Both the position numbers and the translations under genes were made by a program. From assembly GCA_964571815.1 (NCBI GenBank), contig CAZNDN010000057.1:1-24209 (forward strand): a stretch of DNA of 24,209 bases, in the 5' to 3' direction. Each line of letters starts with the position of its first letter. Within the stretch, counting starts at the first letter, position 1. This DNA is from CAZNDN01 sp964571815 (lineage in GTDB: Bacteria > Fibrobacterota > Chitinivibrionia > Chitinivibrionales > WJKA01). Below the pieces are notes generated by a model. That model worked only from the letters and a program-made list of their open reading frames with translations. It was not told the origin of the DNA and ran no database searches. This document shows, one piece after another, positions 7,360 through 16,745 of this stretch.

Positions 7360-8616
7360 TCAGACGTTCACGGGGGTGAAGTCCAGTTCACCCCATTTTT
7401 CCGCCGGAAACCCGAAATCGACCATGAACCGCTGCGAGAACCCTTCGACATGGGCCGACATCTTCTTTCTGAGCTTCTCGATCGTCACCGCATCAACCAG
7501 CGGTGCACAGGTGCCCATGATCAATCGGTTCGGTTGTCGATCGAGGGTGTATTTGCTGAGGTGCGTTCCATAAGGTCCGCAGCAGTGATTGCCCCAGATC
7601 GAATCGATGATGCAGAGTTGCTGCCGCGGAGGCGTTCCCCCGACTACGGCTTCACTCTTGTTCACGGCCATCATGTAGTTGAGGATGTCCATACCTTCGA
7701 AAACATCTTGCGGCTGTCGAACGAAGGTGCCGCCGAAGTGATTGTAGAGACAGAGCGCCGCGTCGTTGACCAGGTCTCCGTGCGACTTGTTGGTTGCCAT
7801 ATTGACGATGATATCGATTTCTCCGTCGGCAATGGACTTGGCGCACAGGAAATCGCCGGGAAAGGGTTCCGGAACCGGAGCAGCGGTAAGACCGCCGAGC
7901 GCATCGAATCCATTGCTCAGGACAACACTTTCGGGGATACCGTTGCCCAGGTATGGTTCATAGAGGTAGCGAATGCCGGACGTCACCGCTTTGTTCTCGT
8001 AGTCCCAGACAAGCCCCTGACCGTCGTAGAGGATGATATTGGCGGCGGGTACGCCCAGACCGGTAAGGGCCGTGCAGAGCTTGCCGACAATCGGGACATG
8101 CACGGGAAACAGACTCGTGGTGTCCAGGAGTAGTGCGACCTTGATGTCGGACCAGTTGCGGGCGCCGTTCATGAAGATCGTGCTCCATGCTTCCGAAGGC
8201 GTGCTCGTTCCCGAGAGCGCGACGGCACAGGCGTCAAGATCCGCTTCTATTCGGGCCGTGTCCAGAGCGTTGTTCTGCTCGGCAAAACGGGCTTTGTCGA
8301 TGGGAACATCAATCGGGTCACCACTCAGGCTTCTGGTCACCGTCACACAGACTCCCTCGTTGCAGATCTTCTCTCCATCCGGATACCCTTCCGGACCATA
8401 TGCCAGCGCCCCGTCCTTGTCGGCCGGAAATCCGGGAAAGACGGCATTGTCATGGCAGCAGACGATACGGTCGTTGGGGATTGCCGGGTTGATCTGCATG
8501 CCGTCGGTCCATGCGGAATAGGCAGTCCGAGGACGCAAACCGCCGATGGACGCGGCGGCGATGCCCAGGGAAGAGAGTTTCAGAAATCCTCTTCTGCTTG
8601 TTTCTTTCCGTTTCAT
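7360..8616 (-). CDS. Gene B: Tat-exported DUF362 family protein
   Basis: 418 residues from ATG 8616, with AGGAGTGG upstream. The open frame continues to 9036 but overlaps gene C, and the twin-arginine signal SRRGFLKLSS (residues 7-16) fixes this start. The signal implies export of a folded, possibly cofactor-bearing protein. The DUF362 signature is seen at residues 268-296 (IDIIVNMATNKSHGD, then LYNHFGGTF), corresponding to the family's conserved 'N-x-K-x-H ... KN-x-FG' region. There are many cysteines (for example 53-54, 85, 90, 130, 181), but no CxxCxxC ferredoxin cluster. DUF362 proteins have no settled biochemical role. The gene lies between a binding protein and GH67 enzymes in the same run. 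Its C-terminal half is duplicated in gene A. Confidence 0.85.
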   Translation of the reverse strand: MKRKETSRRGFLKLSSLGIAAASIGGLRPRTAYSAWTDGMQINPAIPNDRIVCCHDNAVFPGFPADKDGALAYGPEGYPDGEKICNEGVCVTVTRSLSGDPIDVPIDKARFAEQNNALDTARIEADLDACAVALSGTSTPSEAWSTIFMNGARNWSDIKVALLLDTTSLFPVHVPIVGKLCTALTGLGVPAANIILYDGQGLVWDYENKAVTSGIRYLYEPYLGNGIPESVVLSNGFDALGGLTAAPVPEPFPGDFLCAKSIADGEIDIIVNMATNKSHGDLVNDAALCLYNHFGGTFVRQPQDVFEGMDILNYMMAVNKSEAVVGGTPPRQQLCIIDSIWGNHCCGPYGTHLSKYTLDRQPNRLIMGTCAPLVDAVTIEKLRKKMSAHVEGFSQRFMVDFGFPAEKWGELDFTPVNV

Positions 8617-8671
8617 TGTGGTCCACTCCTTGTATCCCGCGAGACAAATCAGTTGACAAATAAGGTCGAGA

Positions 8672-9562
8672 CTAATCCAGTGCAATGAATCGTGTTGTTC
8701 TTGTCCGGGTGTTCCCGGCGCGCAGTCTGACAAAAAACACGCCGCGACCGTCGTGGGGAAGGGTGCAGGTGCCCGGCTTCCGTGCGTCACGAACAAACCG
8801 GCGGGCAATGCGCCCCGACGCGTCGACGAGCTCCAGCGTAACGCGTCGGTCGCCTTCGACGGAATAGTGAACAACCTTTCCGCGAATCTCCAGGACCGGT
8901 ATTTCGGGCATGTCGGCGGGGGCCGCCCGTGAAGCGCCGACCCCGTCGGGGTACACGGTGATGTAGTCGATCGTGGGAATACCGGTTCCGGTTCTCTGGA
9001 CACGGATGAAGTTCGTATCACGGTCGAGGGGAACATCCTGGAAAAGCGTATCCCTCCATTCCTTGATCCGCACTTCCCCGGAATCGGTCATGATCTTGTA
9101 GCTGGACGGCGGAAAGGTGATATTGGTTCGCCACGGCTCGCCGTTGACAAAGATGCTGAACGTGAAGTTCTCCGTGACCTTGGCGTGCCGGATCGAGAAG
9201 GAGGAGGCCTTGGGCACGGGCATGAAATCGACAAAACTGAACGTACCGCACAGGCCGACTCCCATGAGTCCGGAGCACATCCCGTTTTCCTCCTGGTTCC
9301 AGCAATTGCGTCCTTTGGGATCGACCGTTCCGAAGGGGTCACAGAACTGTCCGCACATTTCGTTGAACCGCTCCATACATCCGTTCCAGGTTTCCATGGC
9401 TTCCGCTTCGATCTTAATGGACCCGTCGGGATTTGCCACGCTCAGCCCCCGGAAGGGGTCGGCATGAACGGATGCGCCGCCGCGGGCGGCCGCCCATACC
9501 AGGAAGAACACTACCGGCGCGCGAAAGCGGAGACGGGGGATTGTGCATGTGTGCGACGACAT
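8672..9562 (-). CDS. Gene C: secreted Cys-rich CBM6/35-like protein with sorting tail
   Basis: 296 residues from ATG 9562, with SD GGAGGTACC directly upstream. Residues 1-34 form a signal peptide (VHA|D). Residues about 48-206 look like a beta-sandwich of the CBM6/35 type: it opens with IKIEAEAMETW and closes with FIRVQRTGTGIPTIDYITV, a strand order typical of those modules. Six cysteines at 62, 70, 74, 87, 96 and 105 lie in the first half and are conserved in gene A, suggesting three disulfides. Residues 221-296 are a T9SS type A-like tail (LELVDASGRI, then GVFFVRL). No catalytic domain is present, so a carbohydrate-binding surface protein is the best guess; the ligand is not known. It starts 24 bp after gene D and is followed by gene B after 55 bp. 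Confidence 0.8.
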   Translation of the reverse strand: MSSHTCTIPRLRFRAPVVFFLVWAAARGGASVHADPFRGLSVANPDGSIKIEAEAMETWNGCMERFNEMCGQFCDPFGTVDPKGRNCWNQEENGMCSGLMGVGLCGTFSFVDFMPVPKASSFSIRHAKVTENFTFSIFVNGEPWRTNITFPPSSYKIMTDSGEVRIKEWRDTLFQDVPLDRDTNFIRVQRTGTGIPTIDYITVYPDGVGASRAAPADMPEIPVLEIRGKVVHYSVEGDRRVTLELVDASGRIARRFVRDARKPGTCTLPHDGRGVFFVRLRAGNTRTRTTRFIALD

Positions 9563-9586
9563 GGTACCTCCTTGTGCGTTGATACG

Positions 9587-11950
9587 TTACTGTATGATGA
9601 TAACCGGCAGGATCGCGACACCTTGCTCCCCGCGGACAGTGATGAGATACGAGCCGTTTCCAAGAGACTGCACGGGTCCGTCGGGGCCGAGGCTCAGGCG
9701 GTGTGTTCCTTGTTCCGCGGCGCCGTCGTAGAGCCGAAGACAGGCGCGTCCGGCCATGTCGTGAAGCGTTACGCTCAGCGTCTGGCCGCGGGGAACACGC
9801 ACGCGTAGCTCCGGATTGGGGCCCCGCGTCAGGGAGGCGGTTACAGCTCCGTCCCGGGGCGAACACCGGGCCGGTCGTTCCGTGATTCGGACGGGATTGG
9901 GCTCGCCGGGGCGCCACGCAAGCCCGTCGTAGAGTGACTTATTCTCCGGCCCGGCCTTGTCGATGACGGCCTGGGCTTCGGGGGGGCGGCTGCCGGGCTC
10001 GTAGATAACGATGTCTTTGCACGTGTATTTGTCGCAGGGGCTCTCCTTGCTGTTGGAGCTTCGCCACCCGCCGTCCAGTACTACGGTTTTGTCGCCGGTC
10101 CACGATGACGCAATATGGGAATTTCCTTCATACACCGTATTAAGGTAGGTAATATTCTTCGTGCTGGCATCGGGATAGTACGCTTTCACCGCCCCGGACG
10201 TTGATCCGTACCAGAGGTAGGAATCGGGATCCGAGTCCTGCTGAAAGGTCATGTTGGTGGGCTTGGAGGCGAGATCGTAGGGGCCCCACTCGTTGGGGAA
10301 GAAGTTTTCTTCGGCAACAAAACCGTGCTGGTCGCCCAGGGTGTAGAATGTCCCGCAGTCGCCGTGGTGTTTGCAGCCCGTGTGGACCACGTTGTGCGCC
10401 GCGTAGTTGTTGAAATGCTCCTTGGTGTCGTCACAGCGTCCCCATGCCCACCCGAAACTGACCGTATTGAACCCGCAGGGACCCAGGTCGTTGTGCAGGA
10501 GTTTGAACCCGTTGGTAAAGTAGACCATGATACTGGGTACGTGGGTTAACTCCCACGAGACGTTGCGGGTGATGTTGTTGGCGATCGTGATGTTGGTGCA
10601 TGTCTCGATATAGCCTGGATCGGCGGGGAAGGGATAGAGTTCCTGGTCGTAGCATACGTTTGGATCGCAGTGCTCGTCGTGTCCCACGATCACCGCATGG
10701 CTTCCCATCCAGCGGAATATGCAAGCTTCAACCGTGCTGTTGTGCACGTCGTTCATGAAGTTGACGCCTCCTCCGCCGCAGTACTCAAAACGGCAGTTGC
10801 GAATGGTGATATTGTCGGCGAAAAGAACTTCAATTGCCGATTGAACCACGGACTGTCCCATCCAGTATTCCACCAGTCCGTCCCCCCAGTCCTCACCCTC
10901 CACCGGCCGGATAAACGCCGTGGGACCTTGCGTGCCGACATACCCGTAGGAATCCTCGACTTTCGTAAGCAGGTACGAGTCGTCGTGAAAAGCGATACCC
11001 TCGAAGGCAAGATTGGAAACCTGCTCGTCCGGCGATACTCCCATGACGGTAATGAGACGTTCGAGGCGGGGAACCATGACCACGGCCGACTCCATGTCGA
11101 CCTCCTTGCGCGGGATATAGTACAGCGTTTGATTCGGGCGGTCGTAATAGAACTCGTTCTTGAAATCCAGAAACGACAAATCGTTCTCAAACAGCAGCTC
11201 GGCGCCATCTTTGTGCCTGCCCGCTTTGTACTGCGCGATACGCCACATCGGCTGCTGCATTTTTATTTTTGCGTTTTCACCGGCACTCAACTGATCTTCC
11301 ACGCACCATCGCTGACTCAGCCACGTATCCCACTTGTAAATCTCGGCATCGGCCGGGTTGTGCAGGTCGACCGAATACGGCTCCAACTCCTTACCCCACC
11401 GGCTCGCCACAGCGCCGACATAAAATCCTTCGGACCCGTCGGCGTACGTGCCCCATTCCTCACCCTGCTTGAATTTCTTTCCGAGCGCACGGACTGCCGG
11501 GAGGTAGTCCACGGTCATCGAACGGATCTTCTTCGTGATGGGCGTCGAAGCCTTCCAGATGTTCTTTTCCTGATCGTGAAGCGTCCAGTCGGTAATTCGC
11601 ATACCACCGCTGATAATCGGCGTTTCGCCGGGGTAGGCTCTCCAGGTGACGGTCGTGCCGTTGTTCCCCCCGTCGCGCTGATCCAACTCCAGTGTGGCGT
11701 CCGGGAAATGGTACCCGCCGTTGTCGTTGCCGCGGAGATACACGACAATATCCTCGCTCCCGTCGTTGATTTCCCGGACCTTGTCGCGAGCTTTCAGCAG
11801 GGTTTTGAAGGGAGCCTGTTCCGTTCCGGCGGCATTATCGTCGCCGGTGGGAGAAACGTAGAGGGTTTTCTCCGCGAAACCGTCAACCGCGAGCATGGCT
11901 GCAAGAAACAGGGGAATCATCGGGATACGACATCGAACGGCACGAAACAT
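9587..11950 (-). CDS. Gene D: right-handed parallel beta-helix protein, GH141-like, with sorting tail
   Basis: 787 residues from ATG 11950, with SD GGAGGTTGTC; the open frame extends 21 codons further but without a signal. The signal peptide ends near residue 21-23 (GFA|EK). The mature protein opens with TLYVSPTGDDNAAGTEQAPF and TLLKARDKVRE, the usual start of parallel beta-helix glycan-active proteins, followed by ISGGMRITDW. Asn-rich turns continue through the centre (NITIRNCRFEYCGGGGVNF, NITIANNITRNVSWE), as expected for helix rungs. Closest by eye are GH141-like or GH120-like families, but I cannot assign catalytic residues. Residues about 706-787 are a sorting-type tail (VTLHDMAGRA, then GSYLITV). 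It heads the five-gene run and probably acts on the same uronic-acid-bearing polysaccharide as the GH67 enzymes downstream. Confidence 0.82.
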   Translation of the reverse strand: MFRAVRCRIPMIPLFLAAMLAVDGFAEKTLYVSPTGDDNAAGTEQAPFKTLLKARDKVREINDGSEDIVVYLRGNDNGGYHFPDATLELDQRDGGNNGTTVTWRAYPGETPIISGGMRITDWTLHDQEKNIWKASTPITKKIRSMTVDYLPAVRALGKKFKQGEEWGTYADGSEGFYVGAVASRWGKELEPYSVDLHNPADAEIYKWDTWLSQRWCVEDQLSAGENAKIKMQQPMWRIAQYKAGRHKDGAELLFENDLSFLDFKNEFYYDRPNQTLYYIPRKEVDMESAVVMVPRLERLITVMGVSPDEQVSNLAFEGIAFHDDSYLLTKVEDSYGYVGTQGPTAFIRPVEGEDWGDGLVEYWMGQSVVQSAIEVLFADNITIRNCRFEYCGGGGVNFMNDVHNSTVEACIFRWMGSHAVIVGHDEHCDPNVCYDQELYPFPADPGYIETCTNITIANNITRNVSWELTHVPSIMVYFTNGFKLLHNDLGPCGFNTVSFGWAWGRCDDTKEHFNNYAAHNVVHTGCKHHGDCGTFYTLGDQHGFVAEENFFPNEWGPYDLASKPTNMTFQQDSDPDSYLWYGSTSGAVKAYYPDASTKNITYLNTVYEGNSHIASSWTGDKTVVLDGGWRSSNSKESPCDKYTCKDIVIYEPGSRPPEAQAVIDKAGPENKSLYDGLAWRPGEPNPVRITERPARCSPRDGAVTASLTRGPNPELRVRVPRGQTLSVTLHDMAGRACLRLYDGAAEQGTHRLSLGPDGPVQSLGNGSYLITVRGEQGVAILPVIIIQ

Positions 11951-12355
11951 GACAACCTCCGAAGGGAAAAAAAGAGATGAGCCCTGTGAACCCCACTGGA
12001 TTTCCACGGGCACGGCTTCCTGTCACTCAATATATATAATGGTAGTGGGACAGGGGTGCACGAAGTAGGTATTGATTGAATTCGGGCTGATAAAGTACAT
12101 AGCTCATGCATTTCATGGCTCACACGAGGTTCGAAAGTACTTGTGTGCCGGCGGCATGGGGATACGATTCGAACGGGGGGTTCTTCAGCCGCGCGCTACG
12201 CACCTTTTCGTTAGTCCGGGAGCCAATCGGCGGCTGCGGGCGATACATCCCCGGCTTTCATGCAACGGTCTACCTGCCGGAGTACCGGCCGTCCGGGTTG
12301 CACCTGGTTCCGAAACCACGATGGACTCCTTTGGTTGGCGGCGGAAGCACAGGTG
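11951..12355 (-). promoter_or_regulatory. Upstream region of the D-C-B-GH67-GH67 run
   Basis: A gene-free stretch of about 400 bp between the stop of gene E and the start of gene D. It contains the shared element at 12099-12110 and an AT-rich segment at about 12026-12045 (TATATATAATGG on the plus strand). Small open frames on the plus strand have no support. I see no clear rho-independent terminator for gene E. Confidence 0.5.
12099..12110 (-). promoter_or_regulatory. Shared 12-bp element upstream of gene D
   Basis: Plus-strand ATAGCTCATGCA, identical to the copies upstream of genes H and I and one base different from the copy upstream of G. It lies about 150 bp from the D start codon. It could be part of a promoter (minus strand AGCTATGTA) or a regulator-binding site. 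Confidence 0.5.
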
Positions 12356-14413
12356 CTAAAGTGCGTTAACCAGGCGCCGGACTCCGCGGACATTTCCGGA
12401 ACGATCGAGCCACTGAACGAGCAACACTCCCCTCATGAGAGCCTGCAGCGGGAATTCGAAGCGTGTCGTAGAGTAATCCATTCGGCCCCCCTGCGCAACA
12501 ACGCGTCCGTCGGTACGGACAATGCGGATTGTGCCGCCGGTGAAGGACGGCGCCGGACGAACATGCAGAATACCGTTTGACCGGGAGACCGACGGCGACC
12601 GATCGGATGAGGGTATCGGCAATACCGATCTCAACTTTTCTGAAGTAAAACCGTTTGCTTGCCATGGTTCAACGATCAGCTCTTGCGGCGGAGGCACAAG
12701 GCTGTCGTGGGGTACGCCGAATCCGCCTTCGTCGGAGTAGGGAGACATGAGCCCGTCGTGGGTGAATGCACGGATACGATAGCGACCTTCGCGGGTTTCG
12801 TTGCTATAATGGTAGAGGGGTGAGACGTATCGCGTTGTGTTGGCGTCGATGGTGTCGATGGTTTTCCATTCCGTATTCCAGTTATGCGGGGTGAAGAACT
12901 CGACCGAGTATCCATCTTCACCCTCCGCTATGTCTTCCCAGGTGAGTTCCGGATAGGCAAACGAGTCGGTGGTATTGACATGGTATACCACGAAATTCTC
13001 CGGTGGAGGAAGCATGGTATTGTCGGTATGCACCGAAAACGATGCGGTGTTTCGCGCCGTCTCCGCCCTGACGGTCACTTCGGCGCTCTGCCGGTCCTCC
13101 GTGAGGCCGGGCGGATCGACGCGAAGCGTTACCATGATGGATGAATTGGTTCGTCGTTCGGCCGTTGCCTCAAGCCAGGATGCCGCACTCCGCGGTTCAA
13201 CATCCACAGCTACCCCTTCCAGCGTGGCATCGTCTATGTTGCCGACGCCCACAGTCTTCTTCATGGTGCGCTGCTTTCGGGCCGTACAAAAGGTCACATT
13301 CTTGCGATACGGCACAAGATACGCCCTGTCTTCGTCGACCGCGGGCAGGTCATAGCCTTTCCAGATACCTGCGCACTGCACGGCTTCGGTTGACCGGCAT
13401 CGCGGCATCCACGTCCCGTCCTCGGGTCCGTGGATTTTTACTCGCTCGTTGGTACGCCAATTCCACACAGACTGCATGAAGCAGCGCTGGTCGGTGTCGA
13501 ACAATTTTGGGTGGCCAATGATATGCGGCCGATAGTACATATAGATCCATACATTGCTGTTGGTGATGCTTTTCAGGTTGTCGCCTTGCATACCAAACGT
13601 GTATTTGTTTGTATAGTCGGGTCTCTTGTAAAGTACATCGCCGATATGCTGCCCGTCGTGAAAACGAATTATCCATATTCCATGGTGAGCGAAATTCTGA
13701 AATAGCATGTGAGTACCGTCGAGCGTAATAGTCTCGCCGTGTCCCCACCAGTTTCGCGAAAACATGCGAACAGGCTCTCCTTCGTCGGTCATTACATAGT
13801 AGGTTTGGCTCTTATCCGGATTGTAGTTCTTCGTGCCCCAGGAAAGCATTACCTGCCCTGCTCTTGTCCAGACGTGCGTGCCGTCCCCCGACGCATGGCA
13901 GTACTGGGCGAAGCTTCCCTCGGCGCCGGCTCTTCCGGGAAATGAAAGATCCTCGTAGTCACCGGTGAGAACATCGTATCGCCGCAAACGCGGCCCAACC
14001 ATCAAATAGTATCCCAGCTTTGACCAGTAAATATCATCACCCGGCGGGTAGGCCACGAAGTTGAGTGATGCGGGAAGTTTTGCATATCCGGTGCCGTCGT
14101 TGTTGACCATGCCGTTGCCGATGCTTTTGCCGTGAAACACAAGCTGCTTTCCATGGTAGCTCAACGCACACTTCTCGATCAAATACCGCCCGCTGTTGTT
14201 GCCGAAGATCTGTTCTTCCTCGCCGGTTGCAAGATCCACGCGCCAGATACCGTCGCGGGCATGGCAATCGGTGGAATCGTTCCAGGACTCATTGTAGTAG
14301 TAGAATCCGTATCCTTCAAAGGTGTACTCCTCGTATGCATGAACCAGCGCGGTGGAGATGCAAAGGAGCGACAAGGCAAAACGTGATGGAACCGATCGTG
14401 CTTTCGTGTTCAT
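12356..14413 (-). CDS. Gene E: secreted beta-propeller/FnIII protein with sorting tail, function unknown
   Basis: 685 residues from ATG 14413; the SD GAGG overlaps the stop codon of gene F 7 bp away, so translation is probably coupled. An upstream extension of the frame to 14575 lies inside gene F and is not used. Signal peptide 1-26 (VHA|Y). Residues about 27-370 contain repeating short strands with WxxD and GxxxYxxD-like turns (IWRVDLATGEE, YYVMTDEGEP, IWIIRFHDGQ), as in TolB/WD-type propellers. Residues about 395-455 resemble a BACON-type Ig-like domain, about 460-570 a fibronectin type III domain (PPPENFVVYHV, then RYRIRAF). Residues about 608-685 are a sorting-type tail (IRIVRTDGRV, then GVLLVQW). 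No catalytic motif is recognised. It is the last gene of the G-F-E operon and may bind a glycan or a partner at the cell surface. Confidence 0.75.
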   Translation of the reverse strand: MNTKARSVPSRFALSLLCISTALVHAYEEYTFEGYGFYYYNESWNDSTDCHARDGIWRVDLATGEEEQIFGNNSGRYLIEKCALSYHGKQLVFHGKSIGNGMVNNDGTGYAKLPASLNFVAYPPGDDIYWSKLGYYLMVGPRLRRYDVLTGDYEDLSFPGRAGAEGSFAQYCHASGDGTHVWTRAGQVMLSWGTKNYNPDKSQTYYVMTDEGEPVRMFSRNWWGHGETITLDGTHMLFQNFAHHGIWIIRFHDGQHIGDVLYKRPDYTNKYTFGMQGDNLKSITNSNVWIYMYYRPHIIGHPKLFDTDQRCFMQSVWNWRTNERVKIHGPEDGTWMPRCRSTEAVQCAGIWKGYDLPAVDEDRAYLVPYRKNVTFCTARKQRTMKKTVGVGNIDDATLEGVAVDVEPRSAASWLEATAERRTNSSIMVTLRVDPPGLTEDRQSAEVTVRAETARNTASFSVHTDNTMLPPPENFVVYHVNTTDSFAYPELTWEDIAEGEDGYSVEFFTPHNWNTEWKTIDTIDANTTRYVSPLYHYSNETREGRYRIRAFTHDGLMSPYSDEGGFGVPHDSLVPPPQELIVEPWQANGFTSEKLRSVLPIPSSDRSPSVSRSNGILHVRPAPSFTGGTIRIVRTDGRVVAQGGRMDYSTTRFEFPLQALMRGVLLVQWLDRSGNVRGVRRLVNAL

Positions 14414-14420
14414 ACGTACC

Positions 14421-16745
14421 TCAGTCGGTAATGGTGAGCAGCAAAGTTCGTGTCCGATTCGACTGTTCCGATATGAGCCGTGCGACATAGACCGCGCCCG
14501 GCATACGCACCTCTTCAGGCAATGACAACCGATGTGTTCCGGCCGACATGTGCCGTTGCACCGGTCGGGCAACATGTCGGCCGGACATGTCGATGATATC
14601 CACCGTGGTCATACCGCCGCGGGATAACATTACAAAGAGTCCGCCGCCGGCGGCGCGCAGGAGGTTGTTCCCCGCGACATCCGTTCGTTTGACGTTTCCA
14701 GACGCCATGACGCTGCCGGTCGAATCAAACGTCAACACTTCGACAAAGTCAAGCGACAAGAAGCTTCTTGATGTCGTTGCAACATTGAAGGTGTTCACCT
14801 CCCGGGTTAACGGTACATCCCTCACAATCACGTACTGCCATTCACCTCCATGCCCTGGTGATTGGGGGAAATCTTCACCGTTCACCGTTATCTGCCAATG
14901 AACGGGCGATTCCTTTGTTCCTCCAAATGCGATTCTCATGAGGAGCGCATTTCCTTTGGGCAGGGGCTCAAACTCGGTGCCTCCGTCCAGGTGATACGCG
15001 CACCATACCTTCCATCCCTGCGAACATTCGCAGATAAACCGCCAGGGCCATTCGCACAGATGGTCGTAGAAGCTGGTTGTTGTATCGACCGGGTACACCA
15101 CCTCACCTTCGGCTTCCACACGGATTCCCTGTCCAACGGGATAACGAACCAGGGGCGGCAACGGTTCGGGAGCCGGGGGGGCTGCAACCGCAATGGTTAC
15201 CGGTTCGCCGGCACTCACGGGATGTTCTTCGCCGTTGATGACCAGGGTATAGGCTTCATTGGTTGAAGCGGTTACCGTGCCGTTCTCGTAGACAATATCG
15301 GTACGGACCGAGCCGAACGACAGACGTTTGATACCGTGTTTTTCGGGCCAATGGAGATTCCATTCCACACGCTTGGTCGAAGCATCGATGGTGTGAAATC
15401 CCACTACATGTTCTATGAGCAGGGAAATGGGTCCGAGACCGGACCAGCCGACATAATCGGGATGAACCAAATCAACGCCGCCGGTGTCGGTTGCGGGCCT
15501 ACGTTCGGTTGGACTGTACGCCTCCCAGATGGTATGGGGCTCAAAATCCACGTACGTACGGTACATGTGCTCGATCATGTTCCGCGCAAGGCGGGCGGCC
15601 TCCTGTGTGTATCCATACGCTTTCAATCCCTGTATTCCCATATACGCCATTGGTGGATAGACCCCACCCCGCCAGCCGCGGCCGTCGAGGTCGGCATCGA
15701 TATCCGCGGGTACAAGCGACGGGAACGGCGCCGCATCACCGAAAAAACCCGCGTTGGTGACGAGGTCATTTATGGTCCTCTCCGCATGCTCGATGGAAGC
15801 GGCTTCACTCACGAGGGGCCAGAACACGGCAACGGTCCTGGGGTGTTGGGGGGATGTTCCGGTTCTATTGTTGTGATCGAAATATCTTCCCGAAGTCCAG
15901 TAAAATTCCTCGACAATGGCCGAGTAGGTTTCCCATGTCTCTTTCCACTCATCCGCCAGGCTGGTATTCCCGATTGCCCCGGCAAGGAGGTACATGCACT
16001 TTGCGGAAAGACATTGCTGTGCGATAGCGTCAATCCACGGCATTCCGTCTCCCGACGGGTAGATCAACGACGGTGGTTTCGTACAGGTCCAGGAATGATC
16101 GCTCCCTTCGCAGATGTCATTTTTGCCCTGGGTATACCTCCCCCGCGGCGCGTTCATCATCCCGCTCGCGGCGTGGGTCCAACCGTAGCCCTTTCCCCAT
16201 TGATTCCACTGCCGCTGCTGGTTGTCGTGAAACCACGCAAAATGTTTCTGCAGATACTCTTTTTCCTCCAGCAACCACTTCACTCTGGTCACATCTCCGG
16301 TCATCAGAAAATGTTTCCACTCAGCCCAGGCAAGAATGGGCGGATTGTTCCTGTGCTCAATAGTTTGAGAGCTTGTCGCATTGTCGTGAATCTGGGCGTA
16401 GTATTCGTTCAGGCTTTCGATGCCGGGGAAAATGTCCGGCGCATACTTCGTAAAGTGTGCTGTAAACGCCGACTCCCACAGGCTGATTTTTCCGTCAACG
16501 CGACCTTCGTCCATAAACGGAGACTGCACCGCGCCGTCATCGGTGGCAATGTGCTTATATGCCAGTTCCCAGGCCTTCCAGTACAAATCGACGTATCCCG
16601 GCTCGGCCTCGAAGATGGGGGCGGGGAGCCGCGAGGTATCCAGTTCGGTTGAAGGGGCGGATACGGTCAATGATGCAATCCCCAGGAAAACGACGGTCAA
16701 GGGAATTGACCAGCACGTTCGATACATGGGTGTCGAATGATTCAC
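14421..16745 (-). CDS. Gene F: GH63/MGH1-like (alpha/alpha)6 glycoside hydrolase with CBM-like domain and sorting tail
   Basis: 774 residues. The start is a GTG at 16745 with GGAGG five bases upstream; the GTG overlaps the TGA stop of gene G. A signal peptide spans about residues 1-29. The catalytic domain (about 45-480) has the hallmarks of GH63/GH37-type (alpha/alpha)6 barrels: LWESAFTAHF, NNPPILAWAEW, GRGWRGGVYPPMAYMG, WEAYSP and WSGLGPISLLIE. The acidic residues in these blocks are the likely general acid and base, but I cannot assign them one by one. Family members hydrolyse alpha-linked glucosides or mannosides. Residues about 540-690 form a second beta-sandwich opening with IRVEAEGEV, with a cluster of cysteines; it resembles a diverged copy of the gene C domain. 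Residues about 694-774 are a sorting-type tail (VDIIDMSGRH, then GAVYVARL). Confidence 0.82.
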   Translation of the reverse strand: MNHSTPMYRTCWSIPLTVVFLGIASLTVSAPSTELDTSRLPAPIFEAEPGYVDLYWKAWELAYKHIATDDGAVQSPFMDEGRVDGKISLWESAFTAHFTKYAPDIFPGIESLNEYYAQIHDNATSSQTIEHRNNPPILAWAEWKHFLMTGDVTRVKWLLEEKEYLQKHFAWFHDNQQRQWNQWGKGYGWTHAASGMMNAPRGRYTQGKNDICEGSDHSWTCTKPPSLIYPSGDGMPWIDAIAQQCLSAKCMYLLAGAIGNTSLADEWKETWETYSAIVEEFYWTSGRYFDHNNRTGTSPQHPRTVAVFWPLVSEAASIEHAERTINDLVTNAGFFGDAAPFPSLVPADIDADLDGRGWRGGVYPPMAYMGIQGLKAYGYTQEAARLARNMIEHMYRTYVDFEPHTIWEAYSPTERRPATDTGGVDLVHPDYVGWSGLGPISLLIEHVVGFHTIDASTKRVEWNLHWPEKHGIKRLSFGSVRTDIVYENGTVTASTNEAYTLVINGEEHPVSAGEPVTIAVAAPPAPEPLPPLVRYPVGQGIRVEAEGEVVYPVDTTTSFYDHLCEWPWRFICECSQGWKVWCAYHLDGGTEFEPLPKGNALLMRIAFGGTKESPVHWQITVNGEDFPQSPGHGGEWQYVIVRDVPLTREVNTFNVATTSRSFLSLDFVEVLTFDSTGSVMASGNVKRTDVAGNNLLRAAGGGLFVMLSRGGMTTVDIIDMSGRHVARPVQRHMSAGTHRLSLPEEVRMPGAVYVARLISEQSNRTRTLLLTITD

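Noticed and set aside
15336..16652. Plus-strand open frame of 438 codons opposite gene F, and similar long frames at 10670-11980, 5490-6644 and 3679-4530
   Set aside because: They lie antisense to clear genes with recognised domains, lack ribosome binding sites and known motifs, and are explained by the strong third-position G/C bias of the real genes.
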